In this document: positions 19,845-28,498 of the stretch, in pieces
How the letters are laid out: each line of letters opens with the position of its first letter
Position numbering within the stretch: position 1 is the first letter of the stretch
IMG/VR virus record: IMGVR_UViG_3300033148_006661
Span: 1 to 46,070 of that record
Length of the DNA stretch: 46,070 bases
Source: a virus
Reading direction: 5' to 3' (one strand)
Translations under genes and position numbers: made by a program
The notes under the pieces: generated by a model
Told to the model about the DNA's origin: nothing
Seen by the model: the letters and a program-made list of their open reading frames with translations, nothing else
The model's database searches: none

Positions 19845-20759
19845 TTATTTTTCTAATTTATCAATCTTATCTAACAATCTTTTGATGATGTCGTCTTTTT
19901 CCTTTATCTCTTTTCTTAACTCATCTTCTGGTGTAACCTTTGATTTAAGAAATTCAATAAGTTGATTATTCAAAGTGTGATTGACTAATAAAGCGTTTAA
20001 GTTTATGTCATGCTGAATAATTAAATATTCATCTGGTACTAAAAGAGCTTTTGCATGAGTCTTAATTGCTGTGAGTCCTCCTTTGTGTTCTTTGATTACT
20101 GACTCTTTATTATGAACGTTTCCACTTTGGGCAACACTTCCAATTTTGGCTTTTAATTTTCCGCTTACGTGAGCTTTTCCTAATGAGTAAGCATTATTTA
20201 AAGCGTCTTTCAAATTCTCCAAAAAGTCTTTTATCAAAACTTTGTTTCTATTGACTTGTAAGAAACTTATTATTTCGCTTAAGTTAAAAGCTCCTCTAAA
20301 CATTCTATCAGTACCACCGATAAATTCAATAAACACGAACTTAACAGTATCGTTTTTCAAGATGTATTTAGTTGCTGAAATTATCTTTTTCCATTGATGA
20401 CCTTTTAAGGCTGAAGCTGAGTCTTTTTCGATTAGTTCGATTAGTGCGTTATAGTGTCCAAAGTTTCGACTCATCATGTTTTCTGTTTTCATGTCATCAG
20501 TTGAAAGCCTAATAATTTTCATGTGCATGTATGGAGTATAGTTTTTGATAGATAGAAAAGAAGGTTTTCTTAAGTCTCTCTTTAATTCTTCTTTTACGTT
20601 TATCTGTTGCGATTCATCAATAATGATGTTTTCAAAAATTGTCTTAAGTAGCTGTTCATATTGTGGTGTCTCTGCTATTCTTGATATGTGTTTTAGTATT
20701 GGCTTGTTATGAGCTACTCGATTCCTTATGTTCTCAATAAGCTTGTTTTGCTGATTCAT
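19845..20759 (-). CDS. Hypothetical protein with HEPN-like R-N-x3-H motif and C-terminal coiled coil, 304 aa
   Basis: Near the N-terminus I-R-N-R-V-A-H-N-K-P (R12, N13, H17) has the Rx4H form seen in HEPN-type ribonucleases and Abi-like proteins. In most HEPN domains this motif is late in the domain, whereas here it is at residue 12, so the match may be fortuitous or the domain unusual. The middle is alpha/beta with F-V-F-I-E-F-I-G-G near 140. The last 30 residues are a charged coiled coil. Its gene has a single TTGTACA box upstream at 20786 and element 6 downstream. Confidence 0.6.
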   Translation of the reverse strand: MNQQNKLIENIRNRVAHNKPILKHISRIAETPQYEQLLKTIFENIIIDESQQINVKEELKRDLRKPSFLSIKNYTPYMHMKIIRLSTDDMKTENMMSRNFGHYNALIELIEKDSASALKGHQWKKIISATKYILKNDTVKFVFIEFIGGTDRMFRGAFNLSEIISFLQVNRNKVLIKDFLENLKDALNNAYSLGKAHVSGKLKAKIGSVAQSGNVHNKESVIKEHKGGLTAIKTHAKALLVPDEYLIIQHDINLNALLVNHTLNNQLIEFLKSKVTPEDELRKEIKEKDDIIKRLLDKIDKLEK

Positions 20760-20785
20760 TTGTTCTCATCTATATATGTCGTTAT

Positions 20786-20820
20786 TTGTACATTATAGCC
20801 TTTAGGCTTAAGGACATGTG
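20786..20820. promoter_or_regulatory. Single TTGTACA box, possible degenerate element 7
   Basis: TTGTACA at 20786-20792 stands upstream of the leftward 304-residue gene. The expected central TTATAA at +15 is absent, although a TTATAG sits right beside the box and ACATGTG lies about 28 bp away. It marks the right boundary of the module. Confidence 0.45.
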
Positions 20821-21062
20821 TTTCTAAAATAGGCTGTAGCTCGATTAAACGCTTATTAGAGAGACTTTAAAATTTTGCTTCTCTCTGTGTATATATGTAC
20901 TGGTTCTTATACGCCAGTTGCCAAATCACTCGCGTCATCATTTCCCCTTTTTCTTTTGCGCTTTTTTCTTTTTTGAACAAATTTTCCTTTTTTTGATTAA
21001 CTATTCGTTTATTTTTTAAATTTTTCTCTTATTTGATGAATCTTTTAGTATTCTATAGAAAG
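20821..21062. other. Intergenic gap between module and structural operon
   Basis: No gene is seen. It contains an AGAGAG...CTCTCT inverted repeat around 20857-20886 with an AT-rich loop, and several T-rich runs (20940-21040) that could end or pause transcription. A TATA box closes the region. Confidence 0.4.
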
Positions 21063-21071
21063 GTTTAAATA
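21063..21071 (+). promoter_or_regulatory. TATA box at the head of the structural operon
   Basis: GTTTAAATA has its first TTTAAA base 30 bases before ATG 21094, the leaderless layout. It may be a late promoter, as it precedes the virion genes. Confidence 0.65.
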
Positions 21072-21093
21072 TTCTTATGGTGTTCTTAAATTT

Positions 21094-21393
21094 ATGAGTG
21101 ACCGTAAGGTTAAGAAGATTAACATGTCTTTTCTTGTCAACAAGATGAGCTCCTACGAGATGGTCAATTACGCTATACTCAGTTTCGTTTTCGTCTGTGT
21201 GATAGGCATAGCTGGAATGGCTATAGCCTTTGCAGTTTTACACACGGATTGGATTATTCTTGGAATAGCGATTTTTATGGCTTTGGTAGATGTTACTATT
21301 GCTTTGCCTCTTATCTGGAGTTATTTCGATGTTCAGCGAGCTAATCTTAAGGCACTAAAGAAATATTATGAACGTCAGAAGGATAAACTCTGA
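21094..21393 (+). CDS. Two-span membrane protein, 99 aa
   Basis: After a basic N-terminus, residues about 24-48 and 52-76 are hydrophobic (V-F-V-C-V-I-G-I-A-G-M-A-I-A-F and I-I-L-G-I-A-I-F-M-A-L-V), followed by a basic tail with K-K-Y-Y-E-R-Q-K. This suits a small integral membrane protein with both ends in the cytoplasm. At the head of a late operon a holin is one option; not provable here. Confidence 0.65.
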   Translation: MSDRKVKKINMSFLVNKMSSYEMVNYAILSFVFVCVIGIAGMAIAFAVLHTDWIILGIAIFMALVDVTIALPLIWSYFDVQRANLKALKKYYERQKDKL

Positions 21394-21424
21394 TTGACGG
21401 CCATATTAATACAATGTGATAAAA

Positions 21425-21988
21425 ATGAGTGTAAAAGAATATTTTCAATGTCCTAAATGCGCCCGTACAGTTGACTTAAATAAGAAAAACGAACGCTTTG
21501 GTCAACGTTGTTATAGGTGCAGTGTACTTATGGAAAGAGTCCAAGAAGAGGCCGAACCTTCTACCCTAGTTGTTGAGGAAGATGTCAAAACCGAAGAAGT
21601 TACAGAAACAGTTGAGCAAGTGGGAAGCGGAGATGTTGCCGAGAGTAAAGCAGTTGAACCCGAAGTTAAACCCGAAGAAGCTCCCCCAGTTGAGGCAACA
21701 AAAGAAGTTGTTAAAGAAGAGCAACCAGCAGTTGAGGAAAAGGTTGAAAAGCCAGTTGAAGCAGTTGCAGAAGGAGATGCGGTTTCTAAGGAAGCAGAAG
21801 CGGTGGATATCGTCAGCGATGATGATAAAGGAGTGGAAGCTGAAAAACCAGTTGAAGAAGCTCCGAATAATCTTGTAGGGGAAGTTATTGAAGACTCCAA
21901 AGAAGTAACCAAGATTATCGAGAAACTGTCGGTCGAATCCGAGAAAGAGCCAGAAGTCAAAGTTACTGAGATAATGGAAGAAGAGTAA
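21425..21988 (+). CDS. Zinc-ribbon protein with long acidic low-complexity tail, 187 aa
   Basis: C-P-K-C at about 9-12 and C-Y-R-C at about 29-32 form an N-terminal zinc ribbon. Residues 40-187 are Glu/Val/Pro/Lys-rich repeats such as K-P-V-E-x-V, highly acidic and probably disordered. ATG 21425 follows GTGATAAAA. The gene ends 20 bases before the portal gene, where a small terminase subunit or scaffold-like protein often lies, but neither fold can be shown. Opposite-strand and shifted long frames here are by-products of the repeats. Confidence 0.7.
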   Translation: MSVKEYFQCPKCARTVDLNKKNERFGQRCYRCSVLMERVQEEAEPSTLVVEEDVKTEEVTETVEQVGSGDVAESKAVEPEVKPEEAPPVEATKEVVKEEQPAVEEKVEKPVEAVAEGDAVSKEAEAVDIVSDDDKGVEAEKPVEEAPNNLVGEVIEDSKEVTKIIEKLSVESEKEPEVKVTEIMEEE

Positions 21989-22008
21989 ACTCTTCAAGGT
22001 GATTATTT

Positions 22009-23613
22009 ATGTCTTCTAAAGATAAAACACCAGTAAAGACTATGGCAGAGATAATGAGTTCGTCTTTCGAGGAATTAAATTCTACGGAAGTAGAGACGGC
22101 CATAAGTTACATAGCTAAGGTAGGTAAAGGTATAGTTGCACCAAGAAGGCTTACGATAGCCAAGCTTGAGAAGAGTAAAGGTGAGACCAAGACCGAGAAT
22201 TGGATGATGTATGAGAGAGCTTATTATGCTGACCCTACATTGTTCAGAGCTGTTAATGTTATAGCCTTCTTATGTATTAGTTACGGTTATTATTTTGGTT
22301 ATCCTTTTGTCAATAAGAAGGTTTCTAAGAAAGATGGGAACATGATTGAACTTATAACCGAGTGGTCTAATTATGTTAATCTACCCAGAGTCTTTATAGC
22401 TATTATAATTGATTTGATTGTTTTCGGTAATGCTTTTGTCGAGAAGATTTATGATTCAGAACCATTGAGTGAAAATGGTTGGGGCATAGAAGAATTGAAG
22501 ATTCTCCATCCTACAACCATGTATATCGAAAGAGGAGAGACTGGTGAGGTTATAGCCTATTGGCAAAGGACTTCAGCTTTAGCAAATACGTCTGGGACAA
22601 CTTTAGAGACACTTACTTTTAAACCTACTTCTAAAGACATTAAAATTTATCCAGAACATATGATACATATAGATTGGAATAACTTTACTAATTCCACTTA
22701 TGGTATAAGTTCTATGATGCCTTTGATAGATACCTTAAACATGAAGTTAGGTATGAAGGAAGATTTGGCTTTTCTTGTCCAAAGATGGGCTGAACCGTTT
22801 ATTGCTTGGTTAGTAGGTAATGAAGCGTATCAATCAGTTTCGACTAATCACCTTAATCTGGTCAAGACTATTTTGGCTACACAAGCTGATGACAAGAATG
22901 TAGCACTTCCATGGTACGTTAAACCAGAACCTATTACTGTTGGTAATGAGGCTATGGATATTTCTGTTTATCTGGAGTTTGTCAATGGTGAAATACTTAA
23001 GGGTGTCGGTGTACCAGACATGCTTTTAGGTCAATCTGGTGGCGGTGCAAGTGCAAGAGAAGGCGCAGCTGAGATGCTTATAGAATCTTTTGTCAGATTC
23101 TTAAAGACACTTCAAATACATTTGACTAACGTTTTCAGAAGAAAATGTTTACCAGATTTGGTTTTTTATCCCACACCAGATAAAAAGGCTGTGGATAAGG
23201 CTGGTAGATATAGGTCTAAAGGAAACTTAAGTATCAAACCTAAGAGATGGAAAAAGATACCTATAATCAAGTGGAGAGTTATAGAGAAAGTATCAGATAT
23301 GAGATTACGTTTAGAGGCACTTGTTAATGCTGGTATAATCGAAACAGAAGAGGGAAGAGAAGAATTACTCTATCCAAGAGAATATGATGAAGAGAAACTC
23401 AACCCAGCCAATAGAGATAAGTTGGCTTCAGCAGAAGATAGAAAGGCTTCAGCAGAAAGGATGAGAGAGGAAACAAAAAACCCTAAGAAGTTCCAAGCTC
23501 CAGCAGCTTCACCATTTGGTGCTAAGCCTCCTCAAGCTGGTAAAAAGGATGGTGCTAAACCTTCTGGAACAGCAAAAAAGGATTCTAAACCTACGGGAAG
23601 CGTGAAGAAGTGA
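22009..23613 (+). CDS. Portal protein, 534 aa
   Basis: Portal proteins form the dodecameric ring through which DNA enters the capsid. The N-terminal part has A-Y-Y-A-D-P-T-L-F-R-A-V-N-V-I, the usual 'Y..D..v..av..i' start of HK97/SPP1-type portals. Further on are Y-G-I-S-S-M-M-P-L-I near 235-245 and G-V-G-V-P-D-M-L-L-G with S-A-R-E-G-A-A near 335-355, the core helices of this family. The last 70 residues are Ala/Pro/Lys-rich and disordered. A GGTGAT ribosome site lies just before ATG. No large terminase gene precedes it. Confidence 0.85.
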   Translation: MSSKDKTPVKTMAEIMSSSFEELNSTEVETAISYIAKVGKGIVAPRRLTIAKLEKSKGETKTENWMMYERAYYADPTLFRAVNVIAFLCISYGYYFGYPFVNKKVSKKDGNMIELITEWSNYVNLPRVFIAIIIDLIVFGNAFVEKIYDSEPLSENGWGIEELKILHPTTMYIERGETGEVIAYWQRTSALANTSGTTLETLTFKPTSKDIKIYPEHMIHIDWNNFTNSTYGISSMMPLIDTLNMKLGMKEDLAFLVQRWAEPFIAWLVGNEAYQSVSTNHLNLVKTILATQADDKNVALPWYVKPEPITVGNEAMDISVYLEFVNGEILKGVGVPDMLLGQSGGGASAREGAAEMLIESFVRFLKTLQIHLTNVFRRKCLPDLVFYPTPDKKAVDKAGRYRSKGNLSIKPKRWKKIPIIKWRVIEKVSDMRLRLEALVNAGIIETEEGREELLYPREYDEEKLNPANRDKLASAEDRKASAERMREETKNPKKFQAPAASPFGAKPPQAGKKDGAKPSGTAKKDSKPTGSVKK

Positions 23614-23756
23614 TAAGTGAAGGCAAGGCCTTTATTTCTATTAACAGAGACATAAGAGTAGAGTGGACAGAAGGAATAGATGATGAGGTGTTAGTACAAA
23701 TGTTAATGAAAGCTGTACATATAGCACAACAAGGGGTAGAATATGATGCTAGATGA
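23610..23756 (+). CDS. Small hypothetical protein with GTG start, 48 aa
   Basis: GTG 23610 overlaps the portal stop (GTGA) and opens a 48-residue frame that fills the gap to the next gene. It predicts strand-strand-helix: A-F-I-S-I-N, I-R-V-E-W-T-E-G, then V-L-V-Q-M-L-M-K-A-V. The non-ATG start and absence of a strong ribosome site lower confidence. Function unknown. Confidence 0.45.
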   Translation: MISEGKAFISINRDIRVEWTEGIDDEVLVQMLMKAVHIAQQGVEYDAR

Positions 23757-24153
23757 TGTGGAAGAGTTTTTGAAGAAAATAAAAGAATTTAGAGAAAGTG
23801 AAGAATTTAAAAAGACCAAAGAGATTCTTGACCTTATTGATACGGTGGACGAGACAATGAAGCGATACTATGATTTAATCAATCCCAAACCAAAAATAAC
23901 CACATCAGATAATACTGAAGATTCAGAACACGTTAAACTACCAGAAGGATTTGGTGAGTATGGTTATGCTGATGGTCAGTTTATAGACTATTATCACAAA
24001 CATGCTTGGGTTGAAAAAAATAGTCATACTGGTGGAACTGATTATCAGTGTGCTACATGTGGTGCATGGAAAACCGTTAATTGGTCAAATGATAAAGATA
24101 ACTATTCGTTTGATATGGAATATTTTTATAACGATAAAGTTTTAGGGTGTTAA
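23743..24153 (+). CDS. Hypothetical protein with C-terminal zinc-knuckle-like end, 136 aa
   Basis: The N-terminal 50 residues form a charged helix (E-E-F-L-K-K-I-K-E-F). The C-terminal part has H-K-H-A-W near 94-98 and C-A-T-C-G near 111-115, with a Cys as last residue. ATG-ATG at 23743/23746 follows a GGGGT site. Position between portal and protease suggests a head-associated or morphogenesis factor, but no family is recognised. Confidence 0.6.
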   Translation: MMLDDVEEFLKKIKEFRESEEFKKTKEILDLIDTVDETMKRYYDLINPKPKITTSDNTEDSEHVKLPEGFGEYGYADGQFIDYYHKHAWVEKNSHTGGTDYQCATCGAWKTVNWSNDKDNYSFDMEYFYNDKVLGC

Positions 24154-24154
24154 A

Positions 24155-24649
24155 ATGAACAGAAAATCGCATATAATAGCTGGAACAGTTACTTGGCTTA
24201 TGGCAATGATTTTGACTTATTTCTTAATAGATTTACCATTAAAAACAAACTCCATGTGGATTGTGTTGTCATTCTTTGTTTGTCAGTTTGGTTGCAGTTT
24301 ACCAGACTATGATTTGTTGACAAAGAAATTTTTACCCCATAGAAACGTCATTACTCACTCTATTTTCTTACCAGCTGTAGCTTCATTACCGATGTATTTT
24401 GTTGTTAATGAGACTAATATGCTTTTACCTTTATATGCTTTCTTTCTTTTCGGTTATGCTTCACACCTCATTATTGATTTGAATGTTAAGGGGTGGATGG
24501 GAACAGCATGTATAAGAATCTTTTGGCGGAACAGAGAAGGAACAAAAAGCATGAATGGAACGAAATCTTTTATTTGGTTGCTAATTAATGGGTTAATATT
24601 GATTGGTGGCGGAATAGTTATACTCTTCTTTTTCAATGTTTGGGTTTAA
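24155..24649 (+). CDS. YdjM/DUF457-like membrane-bound putative metal hydrolase, 164 aa
   Basis: Signature residues of the LexA-binding/YdjM family (DUF457) are present: R-K-S-H at 3-6, S-L-P-D-Y-D-L near 48-54, H-R-N-V-I-T-H-S near 62-69 and a later S-H-L-I-I-D. Four or five hydrophobic helices surround these His and Asp residues. The family is thought to be metal-dependent membrane hydrolases. In a virion operon it might act on the host envelope during exit; this is inference. Starts one base after the preceding stop. Confidence 0.7.
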   Translation: MNRKSHIIAGTVTWLMAMILTYFLIDLPLKTNSMWIVLSFFVCQFGCSLPDYDLLTKKFLPHRNVITHSIFLPAVASLPMYFVVNETNMLLPLYAFFLFGYASHLIIDLNVKGWMGTACIRIFWRNREGTKSMNGTKSFIWLLINGLILIGGGIVILFFFNVWV

Positions 24650-24662
24650 AAATAGGCGAAAT

Positions 24663-24672
24663 ACTTATATAG
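24663..24672 (+). promoter_or_regulatory. TATA box before the protease/scaffold gene
   Basis: ACTTATATAG ends about 30 bases before ATG 24703, predicting a leader of roughly ten bases. The same CTTATATAG sequence occurs before the gene at 27845. Confidence 0.6.
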
Positions 24673-24702
24673 CTTTTTAATGTTATCATTAGTAGATAAC
24701 CT

Positions 24703-25905
24703 ATGATACCTTATAAAATAGAGCTTACCCAAGAAGGTGGGCCATATAAGATAGAGTTTAGGGAGAAAGTTGAGTTAACTTTAACTGAGGTTAATGAAGA
24801 CAGCATTCTTATTACTGGTCTTGCGGTTTCTAACAAGGTTAATACAAGACACATGCAATTCACTGAAGATGCTCTTGACATAGCTGTTCAGCCGAAAAAC
24901 TGGCAAGGTGCTAAAACTTTAGTAGACCACGATTATCGTTCTTTTGATATAGTTGGTCAAGTTAAGAACTTTGATAGAGTTCCAGAAGGTATTGCTTTTG
25001 GTATAGATATTAATCCTCATCACCCATCTAAGGTTCACATCCAAGTTAAGAGACGTGATATTGATGCAGTGAGTGTTGGTGGGGAAGCTCATAGTATAAC
25101 TTGTAATGTATGTGGAGAAGAAGCTATTGATTGTAATCACATGCTTGGTAACAAGTATGATGGTGAAATAGCTAAAGCAAGTATTAATGATTTCTATTTG
25201 AAGGAATTAAGTTTGACTGGATTCCCAGCTGATACAGATGCTAAGATATCTGGTTTTCATGCAGTTGCTCAAAGCCTAAATAAGATAAAATCTGAAAGGA
25301 TTGAAAAACTACAAAATAGTTCTATAGTACAAACAGATACTACAGAAAGCTCCGAAAGGTTTATAAATACTGACAACAAAGATAAAGATGACTTAAAAAT
25401 GAGTGCCGAAAATACTAAATCAGAAGTTGTTGAAAAGCAACAAGATTTTGAGAAAGAATTGAAAGTCTTACAATCAGCACTTGAAAAATACTCTAAGGAA
25501 AATGAAGAGCTCAAAGATACAACTAAAGATTATGATAATCTTAAAAAGTATGTTGAGCAAAAGAAAGCCGAAGAGAGAGAAGGGAAAATCTCTACTGTTA
25601 TGAAGAAATCTGACATGAAGAGAGAAACCCTTGATGAATTTTCTGACGAAGAATTAGATTCTTCACTAAAGGTATTATCCACTGTGAAAGTACCCGAAGA
25701 AGATGCTAATATTATACAACCCTCACAAACTGTTGTAGGAAAACCAATTGTCGAACAGTCCAAAATGGAAAGAGGCAAAGCTCTAACAAGAGAATTATTT
25801 GGTTTCCCAGACCCCTCTGCATCCGCAGTGAAAAAGGTTCAACAGACAAAGAGGAAACCCGTATATGATATTAATGAAATAGTTATAGGAGAAAAGGGTG
25901 AATAA
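24703..25905 (+). CDS. Prohead protease fused to scaffold, 400 aa
   Basis: Residues about 20-185 match the phage prohead serine protease fold: L-V-D-H-D-Y near 72-77 gives the catalytic His, followed by I-V-G-Q-V, and D-A-V-S-V-G-G-E near 121-128 supplies the catalytic Ser. A C-x2-C...C-x-H insertion near 134-145 is also seen in some phage homologues. From about 240 to 300 the sequence is an acidic coiled coil like a capsid scaffold, with a basic end. Protease-scaffold fusions act inside the procapsid and are cleaved away. The next genes are head proteins, as expected. Confidence 0.85.
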   Translation: MIPYKIELTQEGGPYKIEFREKVELTLTEVNEDSILITGLAVSNKVNTRHMQFTEDALDIAVQPKNWQGAKTLVDHDYRSFDIVGQVKNFDRVPEGIAFGIDINPHHPSKVHIQVKRRDIDAVSVGGEAHSITCNVCGEEAIDCNHMLGNKYDGEIAKASINDFYLKELSLTGFPADTDAKISGFHAVAQSLNKIKSERIEKLQNSSIVQTDTTESSERFINTDNKDKDDLKMSAENTKSEVVEKQQDFEKELKVLQSALEKYSKENEELKDTTKDYDNLKKYVEQKKAEEREGKISTVMKKSDMKRETLDEFSDEELDSSLKVLSTVKVPEEDANIIQPSQTVVGKPIVEQSKMERGKALTRELFGFPDPSASAVKKVQQTKRKPVYDINEIVIGEKGE

Positions 25906-25907
25906 TA

Positions 25908-26534
25908 ATGAGTTTATATAAAAGTTTAATACCCGCACTTCCAACCGTAGTCTACAAACGTGGGCCACAATACGGTGGGATAGTAGCTACATCCGAAAGC
26001 ATTACTGCTGGATTGGTCGTAGCTGCAACAGCGTTTCAAGATGTAAAGGATTTGAATACCCCCCTAACAGCCAGTAACCCAGAGCATACAATAGAAGTAT
26101 TAGCTGCAGCTGACGTTACTTCAGAAACTATTTTAAAATATACTACCTTAACTGGAGATGCCCAAGACATTAGTGGAACTGGAGCTTTAGAAGCTCTAAA
26201 AATCTTAGGTATAGCTACAAGTTCAATGCCCATAGACTATGGAGACAGATGGACTAGTACAACTGATGTTACAGAATATAACTTTAATGCTATATATGGT
26301 GGGCAAGATATTAGAAAAGCTTCTTACGTTAGAGAAGGAATGGTTTGGACTAGGTTCGAAGGTGGAACATTACCAGCAATAGGTATTGGTGTAGTTCCAT
26401 CAGCAGTTACTGATGGATATGTAGCCCTAGGAACAGATAGAATTGCAGAAATAACAATAGGTATCACAGTAGGTACTTATGATGACAGTACTGACCAGTA
26501 CGCGTTGATTATTCTGACCCCAGATATGTGGTGA
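25908..26534 (+). CDS. Probable head decoration or capsid-associated protein, 208 aa
   Basis: The product is beta-rich with many Gly, Ala and Thr and few charges, lacks Cys pairs, and lies directly between protease/scaffold and the major capsid gene. That is the usual place for a capsid-decorating or stabilising protein. It has no motif that would fix the family. It starts two bases after the protease stop and is preceded by GGGTGAATA. Confidence 0.6.
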   Translation: MSLYKSLIPALPTVVYKRGPQYGGIVATSESITAGLVVAATAFQDVKDLNTPLTASNPEHTIEVLAAADVTSETILKYTTLTGDAQDISGTGALEALKILGIATSSMPIDYGDRWTSTTDVTEYNFNAIYGGQDIRKASYVREGMVWTRFEGGTLPAIGIGVVPSAVTDGYVALGTDRIAEITIGITVGTYDDSTDQYALIILTPDMW

Positions 26535-26536
26535 TT

Positions 26537-27493
26537 ATGGTGTTAACAAATAATGAGAAAAAACAAATCATCGAGCAGATGATAAGCGTTGGCGATTTTT
26601 CGCTATTCGTCCCAGAAGTTATCAATGAAGCCATAATGACTTATTATGAGCCAGAATTGAAAGGTCGTACAGTTACTAATGTATTTCAAGCAAACAGTCC
26701 AATAATCTCTTGGTTAGACGAAAGAGGTCTAGACGCAGCTATTCTTGCAGAAGGGGAAGAACCCCCAAGAAACAGACTAAGATATAGTAAGAGAACCTTA
26801 CGTATGCTCAAAATAGGAGCTGCATTAGAGTTTTCTAACGAAGTTATCGAAGATACTGCTCTTGATTTGGTCGCAAGACACATTGCAAGAACCACACAAG
26901 CTATCGCGAGAAAAGAAAATCAATATATTTTCAGCGTACTTGCTGGTGGAGTAGCCGATGGTAGTACTCCCACAAAAAGTGGTGAAAAATATGCTTCACA
27001 TATTATCGAAGCAGATATTTCCAGCCAATGGACTCCCGATGACGCAAACATTACCCATGAGAAAATTCAAGTATGTCTACAAGTACTAGAAGATGAAGGG
27101 TTTAATCCCGATACAGTGATTATGCATCCTTCACAGTATACTCAAGTACAGAAATTACAACAATTCCAAGATGCCACAGCTGGTACATTTGGAACTATAA
27201 CACCTCTCGGTGAGAGAATGTTAGAAGGTGAAAGAGCTCCTTATGGTCTTTCAAGATATAATGTTGTAGTTGATGCATCTATTCCAAACGATGAAATGAT
27301 ATTCATGCAAAAAGATGAATACTCTGCTTTCTATGAGCTACGTCCTCTTGGTATTAACGAGATTCCCGACAATTTACGAGACATGAGAACTTTTACCATG
27401 TTCGAAAGAGTGGGATGTGCTGTAATAAGACCAGCAGCTGCTGTAAAACTTGACGGTTTAGCAGTGAAAGATGTAACTGACTTCCAAACATAA
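26537..27493 (+). CDS. Major capsid protein, HK97-type, 318 aa
   Basis: Typical HK97-fold features are seen: N-terminal helix, then V-P-E-V-I-N-E-A-I near 24, a strand with I-L-A-E-G-E-E-P-P near 70, the long spine helix with A-R-H-I-A-R-T-T-Q-A-I near 115-125, and D-T-V-I-M-H-P-S-Q-Y near 195-205, the common 'vm.p..y' of capsid P-domains. Length suits the family. ATG 26537 (or the following GTG) overlaps a GGTGATT site; codons further upstream belong to the preceding gene. Followed by a T-rich terminator-like gap. Confidence 0.85.
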   Translation: MVLTNNEKKQIIEQMISVGDFSLFVPEVINEAIMTYYEPELKGRTVTNVFQANSPIISWLDERGLDAAILAEGEEPPRNRLRYSKRTLRMLKIGAALEFSNEVIEDTALDLVARHIARTTQAIARKENQYIFSVLAGGVADGSTPTKSGEKYASHIIEADISSQWTPDDANITHEKIQVCLQVLEDEGFNPDTVIMHPSQYTQVQKLQQFQDATAGTFGTITPLGERMLEGERAPYGLSRYNVVVDASIPNDEMIFMQKDEYSAFYELRPLGINEIPDNLRDMRTFTMFERVGCAVIRPAAAVKLDGLAVKDVTDFQT

Positions 27494-27535
27494 AGTTAAA
27501 AATAATTTTTATTATTTTTACTTCTTTTATTTATT
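27494..27535. terminator. AT-rich convergent terminator region
   Basis: Several T4-T5 runs lie between the capsid gene and the convergent small minus gene. They would serve as oligo-U terminator for the capsid transcript; the opposite strand also has A/T runs. Confidence 0.5.
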
Positions 27536-27730
27536 TTATTCTATAAGCCTTTCTAGGCGAAATTCTAATAATATATTAAGTTCCTTTTTATCACGTTTTT
27601 TAACTGGTCTTGGTATATCTATAATATAGTCATCTATCATTATTTCTACTATTGTTTTGTCTTTATTTTCTTCTATAGTTTTTCTAAGTAATGACTGTAA
27701 ATATTCTTGAATCTTTGTATAACTATCCAT
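27536..27730 (-). CDS. Small hypothetical protein on the opposite strand, 64 aa
   Basis: ATG 27730 is 27-29 bases after a TTTTTATAAG box, so a leaderless start is likely; the longer frame to 27808 overlaps that promoter. The product is a charged helix-strand-helix protein (S-L-L-R-K-T-I-E-E-N, then I-V-E-I-M-I-D-D-Y). It is the only minus-strand gene in the structural region and could regulate late genes or be a toxin/antitoxin-sized insertion. Not recognised. Confidence 0.55.
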   Translation of the reverse strand: MDSYTKIQEYLQSLLRKTIEENKDKTIVEIMIDDYIIDIPRPVKKRDKKELNILLEFRLERLIE

Positions 27731-27790
27731 ATAATTAATTAGACGAATGCTTATAAAAATTTTTCTATAGTAACCAAAAAGACCAAAAAG

Positions 27791-27799
27791 CTTATATAG
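27791..27799 (+). promoter_or_regulatory. TATA box before the 215-aa structural gene
   Basis: CTTATATAG lies 54 bases before ATG 27845, giving a leader of about 25 bases that holds a GAGG site eight bases before the ATG. It lies back to back with the leftward TATA box of the small minus gene. Confidence 0.6.
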
Positions 27800-27844
27800 A
27801 TTTGGCATGAAGTTAGTAGTAGTAATAAAGATTGAGGATATAAA

Positions 27845-28492
27845 ATGGCTTCAACAGTAAAATTTTACGTTAATAACACAGCTTCAACTACTCCTTCACT
27901 CCAAGAGTGTACTGGTGGTGGTACCTTTAAATTTACTGGTGTAGGTGGAATTGGTAATCCAGTTCAAGCACCAGCAAGTAATTATACGGTAGCAGACGAG
28001 TTTCATTTAGACGAGGCATCAGACTATGAATGTCTAAGATATGAAGGTGGAGGGGCAACTGGAACATACGGTGGCTCACCATCATGGACATTAACAAACG
28101 ATGATTATCTATTCATTGAAATTACAGTAACATCAGAAAGCTCTGCTGGAAAAGTAACCTTTTGGAACACTTCTTCACACGCAGCTACAACTGGAGAACC
28201 ACTGCAAGATGCAGATTGGAACGCAGCTACTGAGTGTTGGATAAGAGGAGAAGAGACCGCCAACAATGTAACTATGGCAGCTGTCAGTGATGACAGTACA
28301 TCTGCTGGTTATAAAGCACAGACAGATGCAGATAATACTTACCAAGTATTTGGTGCTTCTAATATGATTACTTTCAGTGGTGCTGTAACAGCTAATAACT
28401 GTAACAGAATGATTTGTCATGCATTTGTGCCACACAATGCTACTGGTGGAAGTAAGACATTTGTTATAAGCTACTATAATTATACTACCTAA
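27845..28492 (+). CDS. Probable virion surface protein, 215 aa, beta-rich
   Basis: Gly-, Thr- and Ser-rich sequence with regular short strands and Trp residues (W-T-L-T-N-D-D-Y-L-F-I-E-I-T-V, V-T-F-W-N-T-S-S) suggests a jelly-roll or Ig-like sandwich. It has its own promoter after the capsid gene, in keeping with a high-copy capsid-decorating protein. No specific family is recognised. Confidence 0.55.
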   Translation: MASTVKFYVNNTASTTPSLQECTGGGTFKFTGVGGIGNPVQAPASNYTVADEFHLDEASDYECLRYEGGGATGTYGGSPSWTLTNDDYLFIEITVTSESSAGKVTFWNTSSHAATTGEPLQDADWNAATECWIRGEETANNVTMAAVSDDSTSAGYKAQTDADNTYQVFGASNMITFSGAVTANNCNRMICHAFVPHNATGGSKTFVISYYNYTT

Positions 28493-28498
28493 CAAAAG

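Noticed and set aside
21425-21988. Small terminase subunit
   Set aside because: Position before the portal fits, but no helix-turn-helix or oligomerisation core is visible; a zinc ribbon plus acidic disordered tail is not typical.
21511-21997. Long minus-strand and shifted plus-strand frames (102-149 codons) over the acidic protein
   Set aside because: They are low-complexity shadows of Glu/Val/Pro codon repeats; the frame with the zinc ribbon, start signal and operon fit is the plus-strand one at 21425.
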